This document shows, piece after piece, positions 43,940-53,146 of a stretch of DNA of 64,000 nucleotides. Source of the stretch: Deltaproteobacteria bacterium IMCC39146 (lineage in GTDB: Bacteria; Desulfobacterota; Desulfuromonadia; Desulfuromonadales; BM103). The notes under the pieces were generated by a model. That model searched no databases. It was given only the letters and a program-made list of their open reading frames with translations, and was not told the DNA's origin. Position numbers and translations under genes: made by a program. Position 1 is the first letter of the stretch. Every line of letters begins with the position of its first letter. The stretch is taken from the NCBI GenBank assembly GCA_030005635.1, contig JARUHP010000013.1, positions 1 through 64,000 of the forward strand. Reading direction: 5' to 3'.

Positions 43940-44856
43940 ATGGTATCCTCATCATTGATAAACCACAGGACGTAACCTCCTTTGATATGGTTCGACAGAC
44001 CCGACGCTGGTGCAAGACACGCCGTGTAGGTCACGCTGGCACCCTCGATCCTTTAGCTACCGGCGTCCTGCCGATTGCCATTGGTCTGGGCACACGCCTG
44101 GTCGAATATATGATGGCCGGCGAAAAGACCTATCAGGCAACCATGAAGCTGGGTGCCTCAACTGATACCCAGGACTCAGAAGGTCAGGTCCTCGAAGAGA
44201 AAGACTGGCAGCATGTTGATCGCGACTCTTTCGATGCCGCACTTGCTGGCTTCCAGGGCACCATACAACAGTTGCCACCGATGTTCTCCGCACTCAAAAA
44301 AGACGGTCAACCTCTTTACAAGTTGGCGAGACAGGGTATTGAGGTTGAGCGTGAACTACGCTCAATAACGGTTGAAAGCCTCGTTGTTGATAAATTTGCC
44401 CCTCCTTATATCACCTTTACTGTATGTTGTAGCAAAGGGACTTACGTAAGGACACTCTGCCATGACCTGGGGCAGAAATTGAATTGCGGCGCTCATATGA
44501 CAGCCTTACGTCGTCTTGCGTGTGGTCAGTTTGATGTGACTGTCAGTCACACTCCGGTTGAAATTCAGGCGTTGGTTGAGCAGGGCAAGCCCTTACCTCT
44601 GCTATCGCTCGCTGAAGCTCTCTCTGACTGGCCTACACTTTCCATCACCGGGGCCTCCCTCGGCAAATTGCAGGATGGTGTTGCGCCGAGTATGGCCGAT
44701 TTCGATGTGAGCAAGCTTAAAGCCGGAGACAGGGTTCGCTTTCTGTCTGATGGCATATTGGTTGCCATTGCCAACTTTACTCCCGGTGGTCATGGTAAAA
44801 GGCCAGGAGATTTTGAGCTTACCAAGGTTTTCCCTTTGCCTGTTGTTGGCGGATAA
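43936..44856 (+). CDS. truB: tRNA pseudouridine-55 synthase TruB
   Basis: A 306-residue TruB: 'NGILIIDKPQDVTSFDMVRQ', 'VGHAGTLDPLATGVLPIAIG' containing the catalytic Asp, 'PPMFSALKKDGQPLYKLARQG' and 'CSKGTYVRTLCHDLG'. It makes pseudouridine 55 in tRNA T-loops. A C-terminal PUA-like extension follows. The ATG overlaps the DHH stop (ATGA). Confidence 0.96.
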   Translation: MNGILIIDKPQDVTSFDMVRQTRRWCKTRRVGHAGTLDPLATGVLPIAIGLGTRLVEYMMAGEKTYQATMKLGASTDTQDSEGQVLEEKDWQHVDRDSFDAALAGFQGTIQQLPPMFSALKKDGQPLYKLARQGIEVERELRSITVESLVVDKFAPPYITFTVCCSKGTYVRTLCHDLGQKLNCGAHMTALRRLACGQFDVTVSHTPVEIQALVEQGKPLPLLSLAEALSDWPTLSITGASLGKLQDGVAPSMADFDVSKLKAGDRVRFLSDGILVAIANFTPGGHGKRPGDFELTKVFPLPVVGG

Positions 44857-44959
44857 ATGCTTTACACGGTATGACTTTTGTGGTAGATAATGCTTCTTTA
44901 AGGTAGCTAACTGCCGATAATGACAATAACTCATAGACAAAGATCAAGGAGGTGGCTCC

Positions 44960-45226
44960 GTGCTGGCCACAGAACGTAAACAAGAAATCATTGAGAAATT
45001 CAAGACCCATGAGGGTGATACCGGTTCTCCAGAAGTTCAGATTGCACTGCTTTCGGAGCGTATCACCTATTTAACGGATCATTTCCGTACCCACAAAAAG
45101 GATCACCACTCCCGTCGTGGTCTGCTCAAAATCGTCGGCCAACGTCGTCGTCTGCTCGATTATCTCAAAAGCAAGAGCGTTGAGCGTTACACCACGGTGA
45201 TTAAAGAGTTGGGTATTCGTCGCTAA
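44960..45226 (+). CDS. rpsO: 30S ribosomal protein S15
   Basis: An 88-residue S15: '[30 protein letters not shown]', '[25 protein letters not shown]' (residues 6-74, shown in parts). The GTG start at 44960 has a perfect AAGGAGG. Upstream, between truB and rpsO (44857-44959), TTTACA at 44861 and GATAAT at 44886 form a weak promoter-like pair with long spacing, so rpsO-pnp may have its own promoter as in E. coli. Confidence 0.97.
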   Translation: MLATERKQEIIEKFKTHEGDTGSPEVQIALLSERITYLTDHFRTHKKDHHSRRGLLKIVGQRRRLLDYLKSKSVERYTTVIKELGIRR

Positions 45227-45231
45227 AATCT

Positions 45232-45270
45232 GGCAGCAAGCTTCTACTTTGGTAGAGTCTGCTGCCTTTA
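45232..45270 (+). terminator. Hairpin between rpsO and pnp
   Basis: Two-part stem: GGCAGCA (45232-45238) with TGCTGCC (45260-45266) and inner TCTAC (45243-45247) with GTAGA (45252-45256), then TTTAG. It resembles the rpsO terminator/RNase-processing hairpin known between these genes in E. coli. Confidence 0.7.
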
Positions 45271-45283
45271 GTTTGTAAGTGTC

Positions 45284-45402
45284 ATGGCCGGGAGGTTGTC
45301 CGGAGAGAGGTTCTGAGCAAGTGTGCTTCAGAAGCTGTCTCAGGCCATCCTCCTCTGCCATTTTAGGAAGCAGTAATTATTGGTGACCGGAAGGCCGGTC
45401 AG
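45284..45402 (+). promoter_or_regulatory. Structured pnp leader (possible autoregulatory region)
   Basis: Between the rpsO hairpin and pnp ATG are ATGGCC (45284) with GGCCAT (45344), bracketing about 55 bases, and a 7-bp stem TGACCGG-AAGG-CCGGTCA (45384-45401) placed just before the ribosome site AGAGGTG. In E. coli an RNase III-cut stem in the pnp leader mediates autoregulation; these helices could do the same. Confidence 0.45.
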
Positions 45403-45415
45403 AAAGAGGTGAAAA

Positions 45416-47515
45416 ATGGCTCATCAAAAAGTCGAAATCGAGTTCAACGGACAAACGTTAACTATGGAAACTGGCAAGATGGCCCGTCAGGCTGACGGCG
45501 CTGTCGTCATTACTTATGGCGAGACCAAGGTGCTTTGTACTGTTGTCTCGGCAAGAAAAATGCGGGAAGGACAGGGTTTCTTTCCCCTGACCGTTAACTA
45601 TCAGGAAAAATTCTACGCCGGCGGCAAAATCCCAGGTTCTTTCTTCCGTCGTGAGCGTGGCACTACCGAGCGCGAGACATTGATCTGTCGCTTGATTGAT
45701 CGTCCGATGCGTCCGCTCTTCCCTAAGGGATACATGTTCGAAACCCAGATCATGCCAACCGTTATTTCGGCGGACATGGTCAACGATCCGGATACAATCG
45801 CCATGGTTGCTGCTTCAGCGGCCGTTGCTATTTCGGATATTCCTTTTGAAGGGCCAATCGCTGCCGTTCGTGTTGGCCGGGTCGATGGCAAGCTGATTGC
45901 AAACCCGACTCTTGAGCAGATGGAATTGAGTGATGTCGAAATCGTTGTCTCTGGTTCGAAAGAAGCAGTAATGATGGTTGAGGGTGAGTCGAACTTCTTT
46001 TCCGAAGCGGAGATGCTTGATGCGATCTTCTTCGGTCACGAGTCTCTACAGCCTCTGATCGATGCACAGGCTGAACTGGCCAAACTGGTTGGCCTCGAGA
46101 AACGCGAATTCATCGTTGCCGAGACTGATGCTGTTCTGGAAGCCAAAGTCACTGAGCTGGCGGAAGCCAACGTCAAGGTCGCTGCCAAGATTCAGACCAA
46201 GCAGGAGCGTTCTGCTGCTCTGGGCGACAATCGTACTGCAGTCAAGGAAGCCCTTGCTGAAGAGTTCGAAGGTCGTGAAGAAGAGATCAAAGCTATCCTT
46301 GGCTCAATCGAGAAGCGCGTTATCCGTCAGATGGTTGCTAAAGACCGTATCCGTATCGACGGTCGCGACATGAGCACAGTTCGCCCGATCACCTGCGAAA
46401 TAGGTGTTTTGCCTCGCTCCCACGGTAGTGCATTGTTTACCCGTGGTGAGACCCAGGCCCTGGTTGCTGCAACACTCGGCACCAAGGTTGACGAGCAGCG
46501 CATGGACAATGTTCAGGGCATGGAGTTCAAGAAGTTTATGTTGCATTACAACTTCCCTCCATTCTGTGTTGGTGAAACCAGCATGCGCCTCTTCCCGGGT
46601 CGCCGTGAGATTGGTCACGGTATGCTTGCCGAGCGCAGCGCAGCGCAAATCCTGCCTAAACATGAAGACTTCCCCTATACGATTCGTATCGTCTCCGACG
46701 TTCTTGAATCGAACGGCTCCTCTTCAATGGCTTCGGTCTGTGGCGCTTCTCTCGCGTTGATGGATGCTGGTGTACCGGTTAAGGAAGCGATTTCCGGTAT
46801 TGCAATGGGTCTGATCAAAGAAGGCGACGACGTTGCAGTTCTTTCCGACATCCTTGGTGACGAAGATCACCTCGGCGACATGGACTTCAAAGTCACCGGT
46901 TCCGCTGAAGGCATTACTGCCCTACAGATGGATATCAAAATCTCCGGTGTTACCAAAGAGATCATGACCCAGGCACTGGATCAGGCCAAAGAAGGCCGTA
47001 TTCACATCCTCGGCGAAATGGCTAAAGCGATCGATGCTCCTCGCGCCGATCTCTCCAAGTACGCACCGCGCATTACCAGTATCCGCGTCAAGACCGATCA
47101 GGTCCGTACCGTTATCGGTGCTGGCGGCAAAAATGTCCGCGGTGTTATCGAAGCCACGGGCTGTGCGATCGATATCCAGGACGACGGCACCATCCATATC
47201 GCTTCTTCGGACGGCGAAGCCGCCAAGCTGGCTATCAAGATGATCCGTGACCTGATCCAGGAAGCCGAAGTAGGCAAGCTCTACGACGGTACCGTTCGTA
47301 AGATCATGGAATTCGGCGCCTTTGTCGAAATCTTCCCGGGAACTGATGGCCTCGTACACATCTCTGAGCTCGATAAAGAGCGTGTTCGCGCTGTTACCGA
47401 CGTATTGAGCGAAGGTGACAAGGTTCTGGTTAAGTGTATTGGTATTGACAAGCAGGGCAAGATCAAGCTGTCCCGCAAAGAGGCCCTCGGTCAGAAAATG
47501 CCTGAAGGCGAGTAA
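45416..47515 (+). CDS. pnp: Polyribonucleotide nucleotidyltransferase
   Basis: A 699-residue PNPase: two RNase PH domains (about 10-215 and 320-545), an all-helical linker between, then KH (about 555-610, '[18 protein letters not shown]') and S1 (about 620-690, '[21 protein letters not shown]'). The catalytic region '[15 protein letters not shown]' is intact. It degrades RNA 3' to 5' phosphorolytically, in the degradosome or free. Confidence 0.97.
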   Translation: MAHQKVEIEFNGQTLTMETGKMARQADGAVVITYGETKVLCTVVSARKMREGQGFFPLTVNYQEKFYAGGKIPGSFFRRERGTTERETLICRLIDRPMRPLFPKGYMFETQIMPTVISADMVNDPDTIAMVAASAAVAISDIPFEGPIAAVRVGRVDGKLIANPTLEQMELSDVEIVVSGSKEAVMMVEGESNFFSEAEMLDAIFFGHESLQPLIDAQAELAKLVGLEKREFIVAETDAVLEAKVTELAEANVKVAAKIQTKQERSAALGDNRTAVKEALAEEFEGREEEIKAILGSIEKRVIRQMVAKDRIRIDGRDMSTVRPITCEIGVLPRSHGSALFTRGETQALVAATLGTKVDEQRMDNVQGMEFKKFMLHYNFPPFCVGETSMRLFPGRREIGHGMLAERSAAQILPKHEDFPYTIRIVSDVLESNGSSSMASVCGASLALMDAGVPVKEAISGIAMGLIKEGDDVAVLSDILGDEDHLGDMDFKVTGSAEGITALQMDIKISGVTKEIMTQALDQAKEGRIHILGEMAKAIDAPRADLSKYAPRITSIRVKTDQVRTVIGAGGKNVRGVIEATGCAIDIQDDGTIHIASSDGEAAKLAIKMIRDLIQEAEVGKLYDGTVRKIMEFGAFVEIFPGTDGLVHISELDKERVRAVTDVLSEGDKVLVKCIGIDKQGKIKLSRKEALGQKMPEGE

Positions 47516-47526
47516 ATGCTAATCGT

Positions 47527-48789
47527 ATGATTCAACGTACCACGCTTAATAATGGCATCCGGGTGCTTTCCGAAAAAGTGCCCGGGTGCCATTCTGTTTC
47601 ACTCGGTGTCTGGGTGAACAATGGCTCACGTCACGAAACCGCTGAAATCAACGGCATCTCCCACTTTGTAGAACACATGCTTTTCAAGGGCACGCACCGG
47701 CGCAGTGCGCAAGCTATCGCCCGAGAAGTCGATTCAGTCGGCGGACTCCTTAACGGCTTTACCAGTCGTGAATACAGCTGTTATTTCGTTAAAATCCTCG
47801 CTGGCAAACTGCCTATGGCGGTTGATCTGCTCGGTGACCTGATTTGCAATCCCAAATTCGATCTCGATGATGTTGAAAAAGAACGTCGCGTTATTCTTCA
47901 GGAAATCGCTATGATTGACGATAGCCCTGAAGAGTCAATTCACGACCATTTCAGCAGCAGCTTTTGGTCAGGACATTCTCTTGGCCGGCCTGTGATAGGC
48001 ACGCCTGAGGTTGTTGGTAGTATCGACCGCCAGCAGATGCTCGATTTTATGGGGCAAAGATATGTCGGTAAGAATATCTGTGTCGTGGCTGCCGGAAACC
48101 TTGATCACGAAGAACTTATTGCTCTGGTTGGGCAATCTCTCATCAGTGTCCCTGAAAAAGGGGTTGAACCGGAATCTACTGTCCCGGTTGTTAGCCGCCG
48201 GATAGACGTTGTGAATCGTGACCTTGAGCAGACCCACATTTGTCTGGGGGTTGAAGGTCTGCCACAAAATCATGAGGACCGCTACGGAACCTATCTGCTT
48301 AACACCATTCTTGGCGGCAATATGAGCTCACGGCTCTTTCAAAAGGTTCGTGAAGAGCTTGGACTTGCTTATTCGGTCTACAGTTATCATCACAATCATT
48401 CTGATAGCGGCGCTTTTATGGTCTATGCCGGGACCTCGGCAGAGGACGCTCCACAGGTGACCCGTACAATCCTTGATGAGCTGACGCATCTGCGCCATGA
48501 GGCGGTCGGTTATGATGAATTGCAAAGTGCCAAAGATTATCTTAAGGGCGGCATGCTGCTCTCCATGGAGAGTATGGACAATCGCATGACCCGCCTCGCC
48601 AAGAATGAGCTGTTTTTGCGTAATGTCGGCATCAGCATTGAGGACAGTGAAGCGATGATTGATGCTGTCACTGTTGATCTGGTACAGCATTTGGCCGAAA
48701 CTCTTTTTGTTAACGACACACTTAACCTGCAGGTTACCGGAAGGGTTAAGCGTTCCGATTTCCCTGATATCGACCTGCAGATAGGGTAG
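47527..48789 (+). CDS. M16-family zinc protease (MPP-like)
   Basis: A 420-residue pitrilysin-type protease: inverted zinc motif 'HFVEHMLFKGTHRRSA' (HxxEH, about residues 46-50), downstream Glu in 'EKERRVILQEIAMIDDSPEE', and C-terminal 'GGNMSSRLFQKVREELGLAYSVYSY'. Length fits the YmxG/PqqL short form. It usually follows pnp in this operon. Substrate peptides are unknown. Confidence 0.93.
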   Translation: MIQRTTLNNGIRVLSEKVPGCHSVSLGVWVNNGSRHETAEINGISHFVEHMLFKGTHRRSAQAIAREVDSVGGLLNGFTSREYSCYFVKILAGKLPMAVDLLGDLICNPKFDLDDVEKERRVILQEIAMIDDSPEESIHDHFSSSFWSGHSLGRPVIGTPEVVGSIDRQQMLDFMGQRYVGKNICVVAAGNLDHEELIALVGQSLISVPEKGVEPESTVPVVSRRIDVVNRDLEQTHICLGVEGLPQNHEDRYGTYLLNTILGGNMSSRLFQKVREELGLAYSVYSYHHNHSDSGAFMVYAGTSAEDAPQVTRTILDELTHLRHEAVGYDELQSAKDYLKGGMLLSMESMDNRMTRLAKNELFLRNVGISIEDSEAMIDAVTVDLVQHLAETLFVNDTLNLQVTGRVKRSDFPDIDLQIG

Positions 48790-48890
48790 TGCAGCTATAG
48801 GGCTGTAAGCTGGGAGCTGGGATTTATAATACAAAAATGGACAGTCCCCCTGCGGGGAAAGTCCCAATGAAGTTCGTTTCTGAGGGCCGA

Positions 48891-49340
48891 ATGATTCAAG
48901 TCAAAGTAAAAAAACTACATCCAGCCGCAATTATCCCAGGCTACATGACCGAGCATGCCGCAGGTATGGATCTTTGCACCGTGATCGAATCTTCATTGTC
49001 CCTTGCCCCCGGTGAGCGCACTCTTTTGCCAACAGGGCTGGCTATGGAGATCCCTCCTGGCTTTGAGGGCCAGGTTCGTCCACGATCAGGCTTGGCCCTG
49101 AAAAAGGGCATTGCTCTCGTCAATTCGCCCGGCACCATAGACGCGGATTACCGCGGTGAAATTGGGATCATTATCATCAACCATGGCTCAGAACCTGTCG
49201 AGTTTCAGCCCGGTGATCGTGTCGCTCAGCTGATTATCGCGCCGGTTACTCAGGCTGCCCTCGTTGAAGTCGCTGAGTTGAATGATTCGACTCGCAGTTC
49301 AGGTGGCTTTGGCCACACTGGGGTCAATGGCAAGTCATGA
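48891..49340 (+). CDS. dut: dUTP diphosphatase
   Basis: A 149-residue trimeric dUTPase with all five motifs: '[11 protein letters not shown]' (I), '[13 protein letters not shown]' (II), '[20 protein letters not shown]' (III), 'GDRVAQLII' (IV) and '[12 protein letters not shown]' (V). I start at ATG 48891 after GAGGG; the frame runs up to 48837 through a GC-rich hairpin-like stretch (TCCCCCTGCGGGGA at 48845-48858) that is probably untranslated. It overlaps the DUF493 gene by 4 bases. Confidence 0.95.
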   Translation: MIQVKVKKLHPAAIIPGYMTEHAAGMDLCTVIESSLSLAPGERTLLPTGLAMEIPPGFEGQVRPRSGLALKKGIALVNSPGTIDADYRGEIGIIIINHGSEPVEFQPGDRVAQLIIAPVTQAALVEVAELNDSTRSSGGFGHTGVNGKS

Positions 49341-49615
49341 TGCCCTCTGAGCCGTCGCAGGAGTTGATGACGTTCCCCTGCCACTTTGAGTTCAAGGCGT
49401 TTGGCCCCGGTGGCGAGGACAGCTCTTTCTTTAGCCAGGTGGAATCTGCTGTCTCCAAGGTTGTTCAGGTCTCCCGACAAGCCATGAAGACACGTCCAAG
49501 CTCAGCAGGTAAGTACCAATGCGTCAGTGTTCTGGTAACCTTACAGAGTCGTGCACAGATGGAAGAAGTTTACGCTGAACTGCGGAAAATTGATGGTTTG
49601 AAATGTTTGTTGTAG
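49337..49615 (+). CDS. DUF493 (YbeD-like) protein
   Basis: A 92-residue ACT-like protein: '[30 protein letters not shown]' and '[38 protein letters not shown]' (in parts) fit the YbeD/DUF493 family, thought to be regulatory. It starts within the dut stop (ATGATG; either ATG is possible). Confidence 0.9.
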   Translation: MMPSEPSQELMTFPCHFEFKAFGPGGEDSSFFSQVESAVSKVVQVSRQAMKTRPSSAGKYQCVSVLVTLQSRAQMEEVYAELRKIDGLKCLL

Positions 49616-49654
49616 TCTGTTTTCGTTATACTGCTACTCAATGAGGAGAGGATT

Positions 49655-50269
49655 ATGCTGCTTCATGTCAATCCCGACAATCCACAGGGACGCCTTATCG
49701 GTCGTATTGTTGAAACCCTGAAGCAGGGTGGGCTGATTGCTTACCCAACAGATACGACCTACGGTATCGGCTGTAATATCTTCAATAGCCGCGGTATCAA
49801 GAACATTTACAAGATCAAGCAGCGCGATGCTCGCAAACCATTCTCCTTTATCTGCGCTGACCTCTCAGACGCAGCCAATTATGCTCACGTCAGCAACTTT
49901 GCTTTCAAGATTATGAAGCGTCACCTGCCGGGCCCCTATACTTTCGTACTGGAGGCCACCCGTATCGTCCCCGATAGTTTAACGACTCGTCAGAAGACTG
50001 TTGGTATCCGTATCCCTGACGATGAGATCGCCATGGCGATCGTGCGTGATCTCGGCCACCCCCTGGTTACGACCAGCGCGAATCTTACCGGAGAAACACC
50101 CCTGCACGACCCGCAAGAGATCGATTTGATCATGGGCAAGCAGTTGGATATCGTCATTGATGGTGGCATCCGTTATGGAGATCCTTCAACCGTTATCAGC
50201 TTGATTGGCGACCGCATCGAAATCTTACGCGAAGGCTGCGGTGATATTTCCTGGATAGATCAGCTATGA
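49655..50269 (+). CDS. Sua5/YciO/YrdC-family protein
   Basis: A 204-residue protein: 'GGLIAYPTDTTYGIGCNIFN', 'KQRDARKPFSFICADLSDA', 'GPYTFVLEATRIVP' and 'HPLVTTSANLTGETPLHDP'. These are the motifs of the threonylcarbamoyl-AMP synthase fold. The 'N..G...I..IKQR' and short C-terminus are closer to YciO than to TsaC, so the t6A role is possible but not certain. ATG 49655 follows GAGGAGAGG. Confidence 0.9.
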   Translation: MLLHVNPDNPQGRLIGRIVETLKQGGLIAYPTDTTYGIGCNIFNSRGIKNIYKIKQRDARKPFSFICADLSDAANYAHVSNFAFKIMKRHLPGPYTFVLEATRIVPDSLTTRQKTVGIRIPDDEIAMAIVRDLGHPLVTTSANLTGETPLHDPQEIDLIMGKQLDIVIDGGIRYGDPSTVISLIGDRIEILREGCGDISWIDQL

Positions 50270-50673
50270 ACCATTGTGTTGCATTCTTTCTTCTGGGCCT
50301 GTTTCTAATGGTGCCAGTCACGAGTGTCTCTGGTGAAGAGCAGAGGTTTGGTGGTGTCGGTTTGCAGGTTGTGCCGACGATTAACGGTGAACTTGTGGTG
50401 CTGAATGTTCTTGAGGAAGCTCCCGCTTCAGAAAAGGGTGTCTTGCCCGGTGACCTGATTTTTCAGGTTGATGATTTCCCCTTGCGGGGAAGTGACTTTG
50501 GCGTGGTTGTCTCGGAGCATCTTTGGGGGCCGGTCGACAGCCAGGTAGAAATCTTCTATCGTCGTCCAGGTGTCGCCGGTGTCAGCCGGGTCGTACTCAA
50601 ACGTTCTTCCATTGATCCACGTCTAACCGTTACGCCTGCCGCGCAAAACGGTTCAATGAAAAGCGCAGAATAA
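50266..50673 (+). CDS. Secreted PDZ-domain protein
   Basis: A 135-residue protein with a signal peptide ('FFLLGLFLMVPVTSVSG') and one PDZ domain (about 25-115, 'LEEAPASEKGVLPGDLIFQVDDFPLRG'). The PDZ would bind C-termini of periplasmic proteins; no protease domain is present. ATG overlaps the upstream stop by 4 bases. Confidence 0.82.
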   Translation: MNHCVAFFLLGLFLMVPVTSVSGEEQRFGGVGLQVVPTINGELVVLNVLEEAPASEKGVLPGDLIFQVDDFPLRGSDFGVVVSEHLWGPVDSQVEIFYRRPGVAGVSRVVLKRSSIDPRLTVTPAAQNGSMKSAE

Positions 50674-50675
50674 TC

Positions 50676-51071
50676 ATGACGATACAGAAAGAGATCACGG
50701 TCGTGCTTTATGGCTGTCATCTTACGAACAATGAGTGGTCACCAGACGTTGATTTTGGCGCAATCGATGGGTTTGTTGAGAAACTTAGTACCGACTTATC
50801 AACTCTTGGCATTACAGTCAGTTACCGTGAAGAACTTGACAATTTACTTGAAGTCAAAGGTTACGGCGACATGTTGAATCTCATCCGCCTGCGTTCTCCC
50901 AAAGACAGCATCGGCAATCTTTGCCTCGGACACATTATCGGCCAGAGTGATAATTGTGATTTCTTTGAAGATATCCGCCGTGGTGTTTCAAGAATTGCCT
51001 TTGCACCCGAGATGATTGAACCGGAAGGAAGCAACAAGGTGGTTTGTCATAACTGCGGTTGTGGGTGTTAG
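50676..51071 (+). CDS. Hypothetical protein with C-terminal CHNCGCGC
   Basis: A 131-residue soluble protein I cannot assign. It starts 'MTIQKEITVVLYGCHLTNNEW' and ends in 'VVCHNCGCGC', five residues of Cys/His-rich tail that could bind a metal or an Fe-S precursor. It follows the PDZ gene by 2 bases, so the two are probably co-expressed. The rest is mixed alpha/beta with no membrane segment. Confidence 0.7.
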   Translation: MTIQKEITVVLYGCHLTNNEWSPDVDFGAIDGFVEKLSTDLSTLGITVSYREELDNLLEVKGYGDMLNLIRLRSPKDSIGNLCLGHIIGQSDNCDFFEDIRRGVSRIAFAPEMIEPEGSNKVVCHNCGCGC

Positions 51072-51087
51072 GGGCGGGGGCGAGTTG

Positions 51088-51182
51088 CGCGGGACGCGAA
51101 ATTCAAAAGAAGAGGGGGACAGAAAATTTTCTGTCCCCCTCTTCTTTTGTTAGGTCTTGGTTGTCGCGTTCCTCGTCCCGCG
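51088..51182. repeat. Nested palindromic repeat (GGGGGACA element)
   Basis: A perfect palindrome of two 22-bp arms without spacer (51105-51126 and 51127-51148), core GGGGGACAGAAAATTTTCTG, flanked by a second 9-bp inverted repeat CGCGGGACG (51088-51096) / CGTCCCGCG (51174-51182). It lies between converging genes and could terminate both, but its form is that of a REP-like mobile palindrome. Confidence 0.75.
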
Positions 51183-51497
51183 TCACTTTTCTTTCTGAAA
51201 TTTCCTCACATAAGCATGCAACGCCACCATCTCCTGGGATTCTAAAGAGATGAGTTTGCCGCCCAGAGCGTCACGCAGACAGGCGTTGATAATATCCTTA
51301 AGTTCTTCGTCGTTAAAATCTCCAATCCTATCCAAGCCTTTGCCTTGAGAATGACAGGTCTGGCAGCTTTTACCCTTGGTGCCGAGTTCCGTTGATTCGA
51401 AGAGGGTTTTCCCCAAGCTCAAAGAGGGCGCCTCGTTTGCATGGCCCTGAACACCGAGCAAGAGGAACAGACTGAAGAAAAGGATCGATTTATTCAT
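51183..51497 (-). CDS. Small monoheme c-type cytochrome
   Basis: A 104-residue protein with a signal peptide ('ILFFSLFLLLGVQGHA') and a single CQTCH heme motif at about residues 45-49 in 'GTKGKSCQTCHSQGKGLD', then 'LKDIINACLRDALGG' and a final helix. It resembles class I cytochromes, although the Met ligand is uncertain ('SLESQEMVALHAYV' offers a Met). It is encoded against its neighbours with an AGGGAGATC site upstream. Confidence 0.85.
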   Translation of the reverse strand: MNKSILFFSLFLLLGVQGHANEAPSLSLGKTLFESTELGTKGKSCQTCHSQGKGLDRIGDFNDEELKDIINACLRDALGGKLISLESQEMVALHAYVRKFQKEK

Positions 51498-51623
51498 GAC
51501 GATCTCCCTTAAACCGTGTAAAATGAACTCGTTGCATAAACTGTCAATAGATTAGCGTGAATCCTGCTGTTGGCAAGTTTCCCCTGAGTTTATTTGCACA
51601 CCCACATCATTAGAGGTCGGCAT

Positions 51624-51932
51624 ATGAAAGTCAAACTCGTCATCAGCATCATTCTTTTCTCTATTACGGTTCTCTTTGTTTATCTGAATACTGATCTGGT
51701 CTCGATAGATTACCTGGCAGGGTCGGTTGATGTCTCTCTCGCGCTCCTGGTTATTTTAGCTTTTGCTGCCGGTCTAGCCATCGGCTGGCTTCTGAATAGT
51801 TACCTGCGTTTTTCCCGCAATCGCAAGAAATCTAAAGAAGAGTCCAGAAAACAAACTGAACAGGCTATATCTGAGACAGTTCCAGTAACACCCACCACCG
51901 GAGAAACAAAATCAGATGCGCAGCAAGATTAA
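51624..51932 (+). CDS. LapA/DUF1049-domain membrane protein
   Basis: A 102-residue protein with two membrane helices ('LVISIILFSITVLFVYLNTD' and 'ALLVILAFAAGLAIGWLLNSY') and a charged, helical C-terminus. This is the LapA (DUF1049) layout, linked to lipopolysaccharide assembly control in E. coli. I use ATG 51624 with AGAGGTCGG upstream; a longer frame from 51594 is unlikely. It overlaps the next gene by 17 bases. Confidence 0.82.
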   Translation: MKVKLVISIILFSITVLFVYLNTDLVSIDYLAGSVDVSLALLVILAFAAGLAIGWLLNSYLRFSRNRKKSKEESRKQTEQAISETVPVTPTTGETKSDAQQD

Positions 51933-52356
51933 TCCAATAGAGCAGCTCGTTAAGGATGCCATCAACAATGGCAAAGCACTTACCATTAAAGAGATCAAGA
52001 CTCTGCGTGCGGAAAGTCAAAAAACGTCAACGATCTTCAAGAGCATATTCTGGGGCGGTATTATAATCTTCAACTTGGCACTCTGGGTGCCGTTGCCGGT
52101 TCAGATCAATCAGACTCTCCTCTATCTGATCGCTTTTATTGCCTTGGTGGTCGCACTTGCTGTGCCACTGCCCAGGATCCGAAAGCATCAGGCGAGTCTT
52201 GAACTGCTTAAGGTGAACAAGCTGGGGCTAAAAAAGAAAACCGCCAGTGAGGCGGGCAGGGTGTATATCGATCTGGTCAAGCAGCAGGACAGGCCATTCA
52301 TAAATGCCGAATATGAGCATCTGTACGGCAGCAAGTGGATGCTGAAGGACGAATAG
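51916..52356 (+). CDS. Two-helix membrane protein, unknown
   Basis: A 146-residue protein with a soluble N-terminus (about 1-42), two adjacent membrane helices (about 47-62 and 66-85) and a basic C-terminal part ending 'YEHLYGSKWMLKDE'. No family is recognised. It overlaps lapA-like by 17 bases, implying co-expression and perhaps membrane partnership. Confidence 0.7.
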   Translation: MRSKINPIEQLVKDAINNGKALTIKEIKTLRAESQKTSTIFKSIFWGGIIIFNLALWVPLPVQINQTLLYLIAFIALVVALAVPLPRIRKHQASLELLKVNKLGLKKKTASEAGRVYIDLVKQQDRPFINAEYEHLYGSKWMLKDE

Positions 52357-52427
52357 AGATCTGCTCTGGCCGCTAGACACATGTTTTGCTTGTCGTAATC
52401 TCTTGTTCATGGAGGAGGTTGGGGGAC

Positions 52428-52547
52428 ATGAAGAAGCGTTATGTTGTCCTTGCCGTGGTTGCCGGGCTTGGTCTTGCGGCCATATTCATTTTGTTCACTC
52501 TCGACCTGTCCTCCTTTTGGGAGAGGGTCTGTGATGCCTTTACCTGA
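52428..52547 (+). CDS. Small single-helix membrane protein
   Basis: A 39-residue product: 'MKKRYVVLAVVAGLGLAAIF' then 'ILFTLDLSSFWERVCDAFT', one membrane helix. It has a strong GGAGGAGG-type site (52411-52418) well placed upstream, which argues that it is real despite its length. Function unknown. Confidence 0.55.
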   Translation: MKKRYVVLAVVAGLGLAAIFILFTLDLSSFWERVCDAFT

Positions 52548-52615
52548 AAGCCAAGATAACAAGACGGGTTCCGTCTTATCTGGATTGAAGCTTATTTGTT
52601 CTCATCGGGGAGACT

Positions 52616-53119
52616 ATGAGCCACAAAATTGTACACAGTCAGAATATATCCAAGAATTGCCTCGTCTGCGGCGTTGATAATGCTTTTGGCCTTAAAACCC
52701 GCTTTTACGAGACAGAGGGCAATGAACTCATCGCCGTGTTTACACCACTCAATGAGCATCAGAGCTATCCCAATGTGATGCATGGTGGTATCTCTGCGAC
52801 AATCCTGGATGAAGTTATCGGCCGCGCAATCATGATGACAACAGACAGCAACACCTTCGGTGTTACCGTCAATCTCAACGTTCGCTACAAAAAACCGGTT
52901 CCTCTTGGTTCAGAGTTGAAGGCGGTCAGCCGTATTACCAAGGATCGCGGACGTGTTTTTGAAGGGACGGGTGAACTTTATCTGCCTAATGGTGAGGTCG
53001 CGGTGGAGGCCGAAGGCAAGTATATGAAACGCCGACTCGATCAGATTACGACAGAAGGTTTTACTGCTAACGAATGGTTTGTTGCCGAGGGTGCTTTGCC
53101 GGAAGAGATTTCCGTTTGA
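52616..53119 (+). CDS. Hotdog-fold acyl-CoA thioesterase (PaaI-like)
   Basis: A 167-residue hotdog protein: 'KNCLVCGVDNAFGLKTRFYE' (a leading CxxCG motif), 'HQSYPNVMHGGISATILDEVIGRA' with the catalytic HGG...D segment, and 'VTVNLNVRYKKPVPLGSELK'. This fits PaaI/YigI-type thioesterases. The acyl-CoA substrate is unknown. ATG 52616 with GGGGAG upstream. Confidence 0.88.
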   Translation: MSHKIVHSQNISKNCLVCGVDNAFGLKTRFYETEGNELIAVFTPLNEHQSYPNVMHGGISATILDEVIGRAIMMTTDSNTFGVTVNLNVRYKKPVPLGSELKAVSRITKDRGRVFEGTGELYLPNGEVAVEAEGKYMKRRLDQITTEGFTANEWFVAEGALPEEISV

Positions 53120-53146
53120 AACGAGAGCGTAAACCCCAAAAGATTG

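Noticed and set aside
48837-48890. N-terminal extension of dUTPase
   Set aside because: Family start is at 48891 with its own GAGGG site; the extension reads through a GC-rich hairpin.
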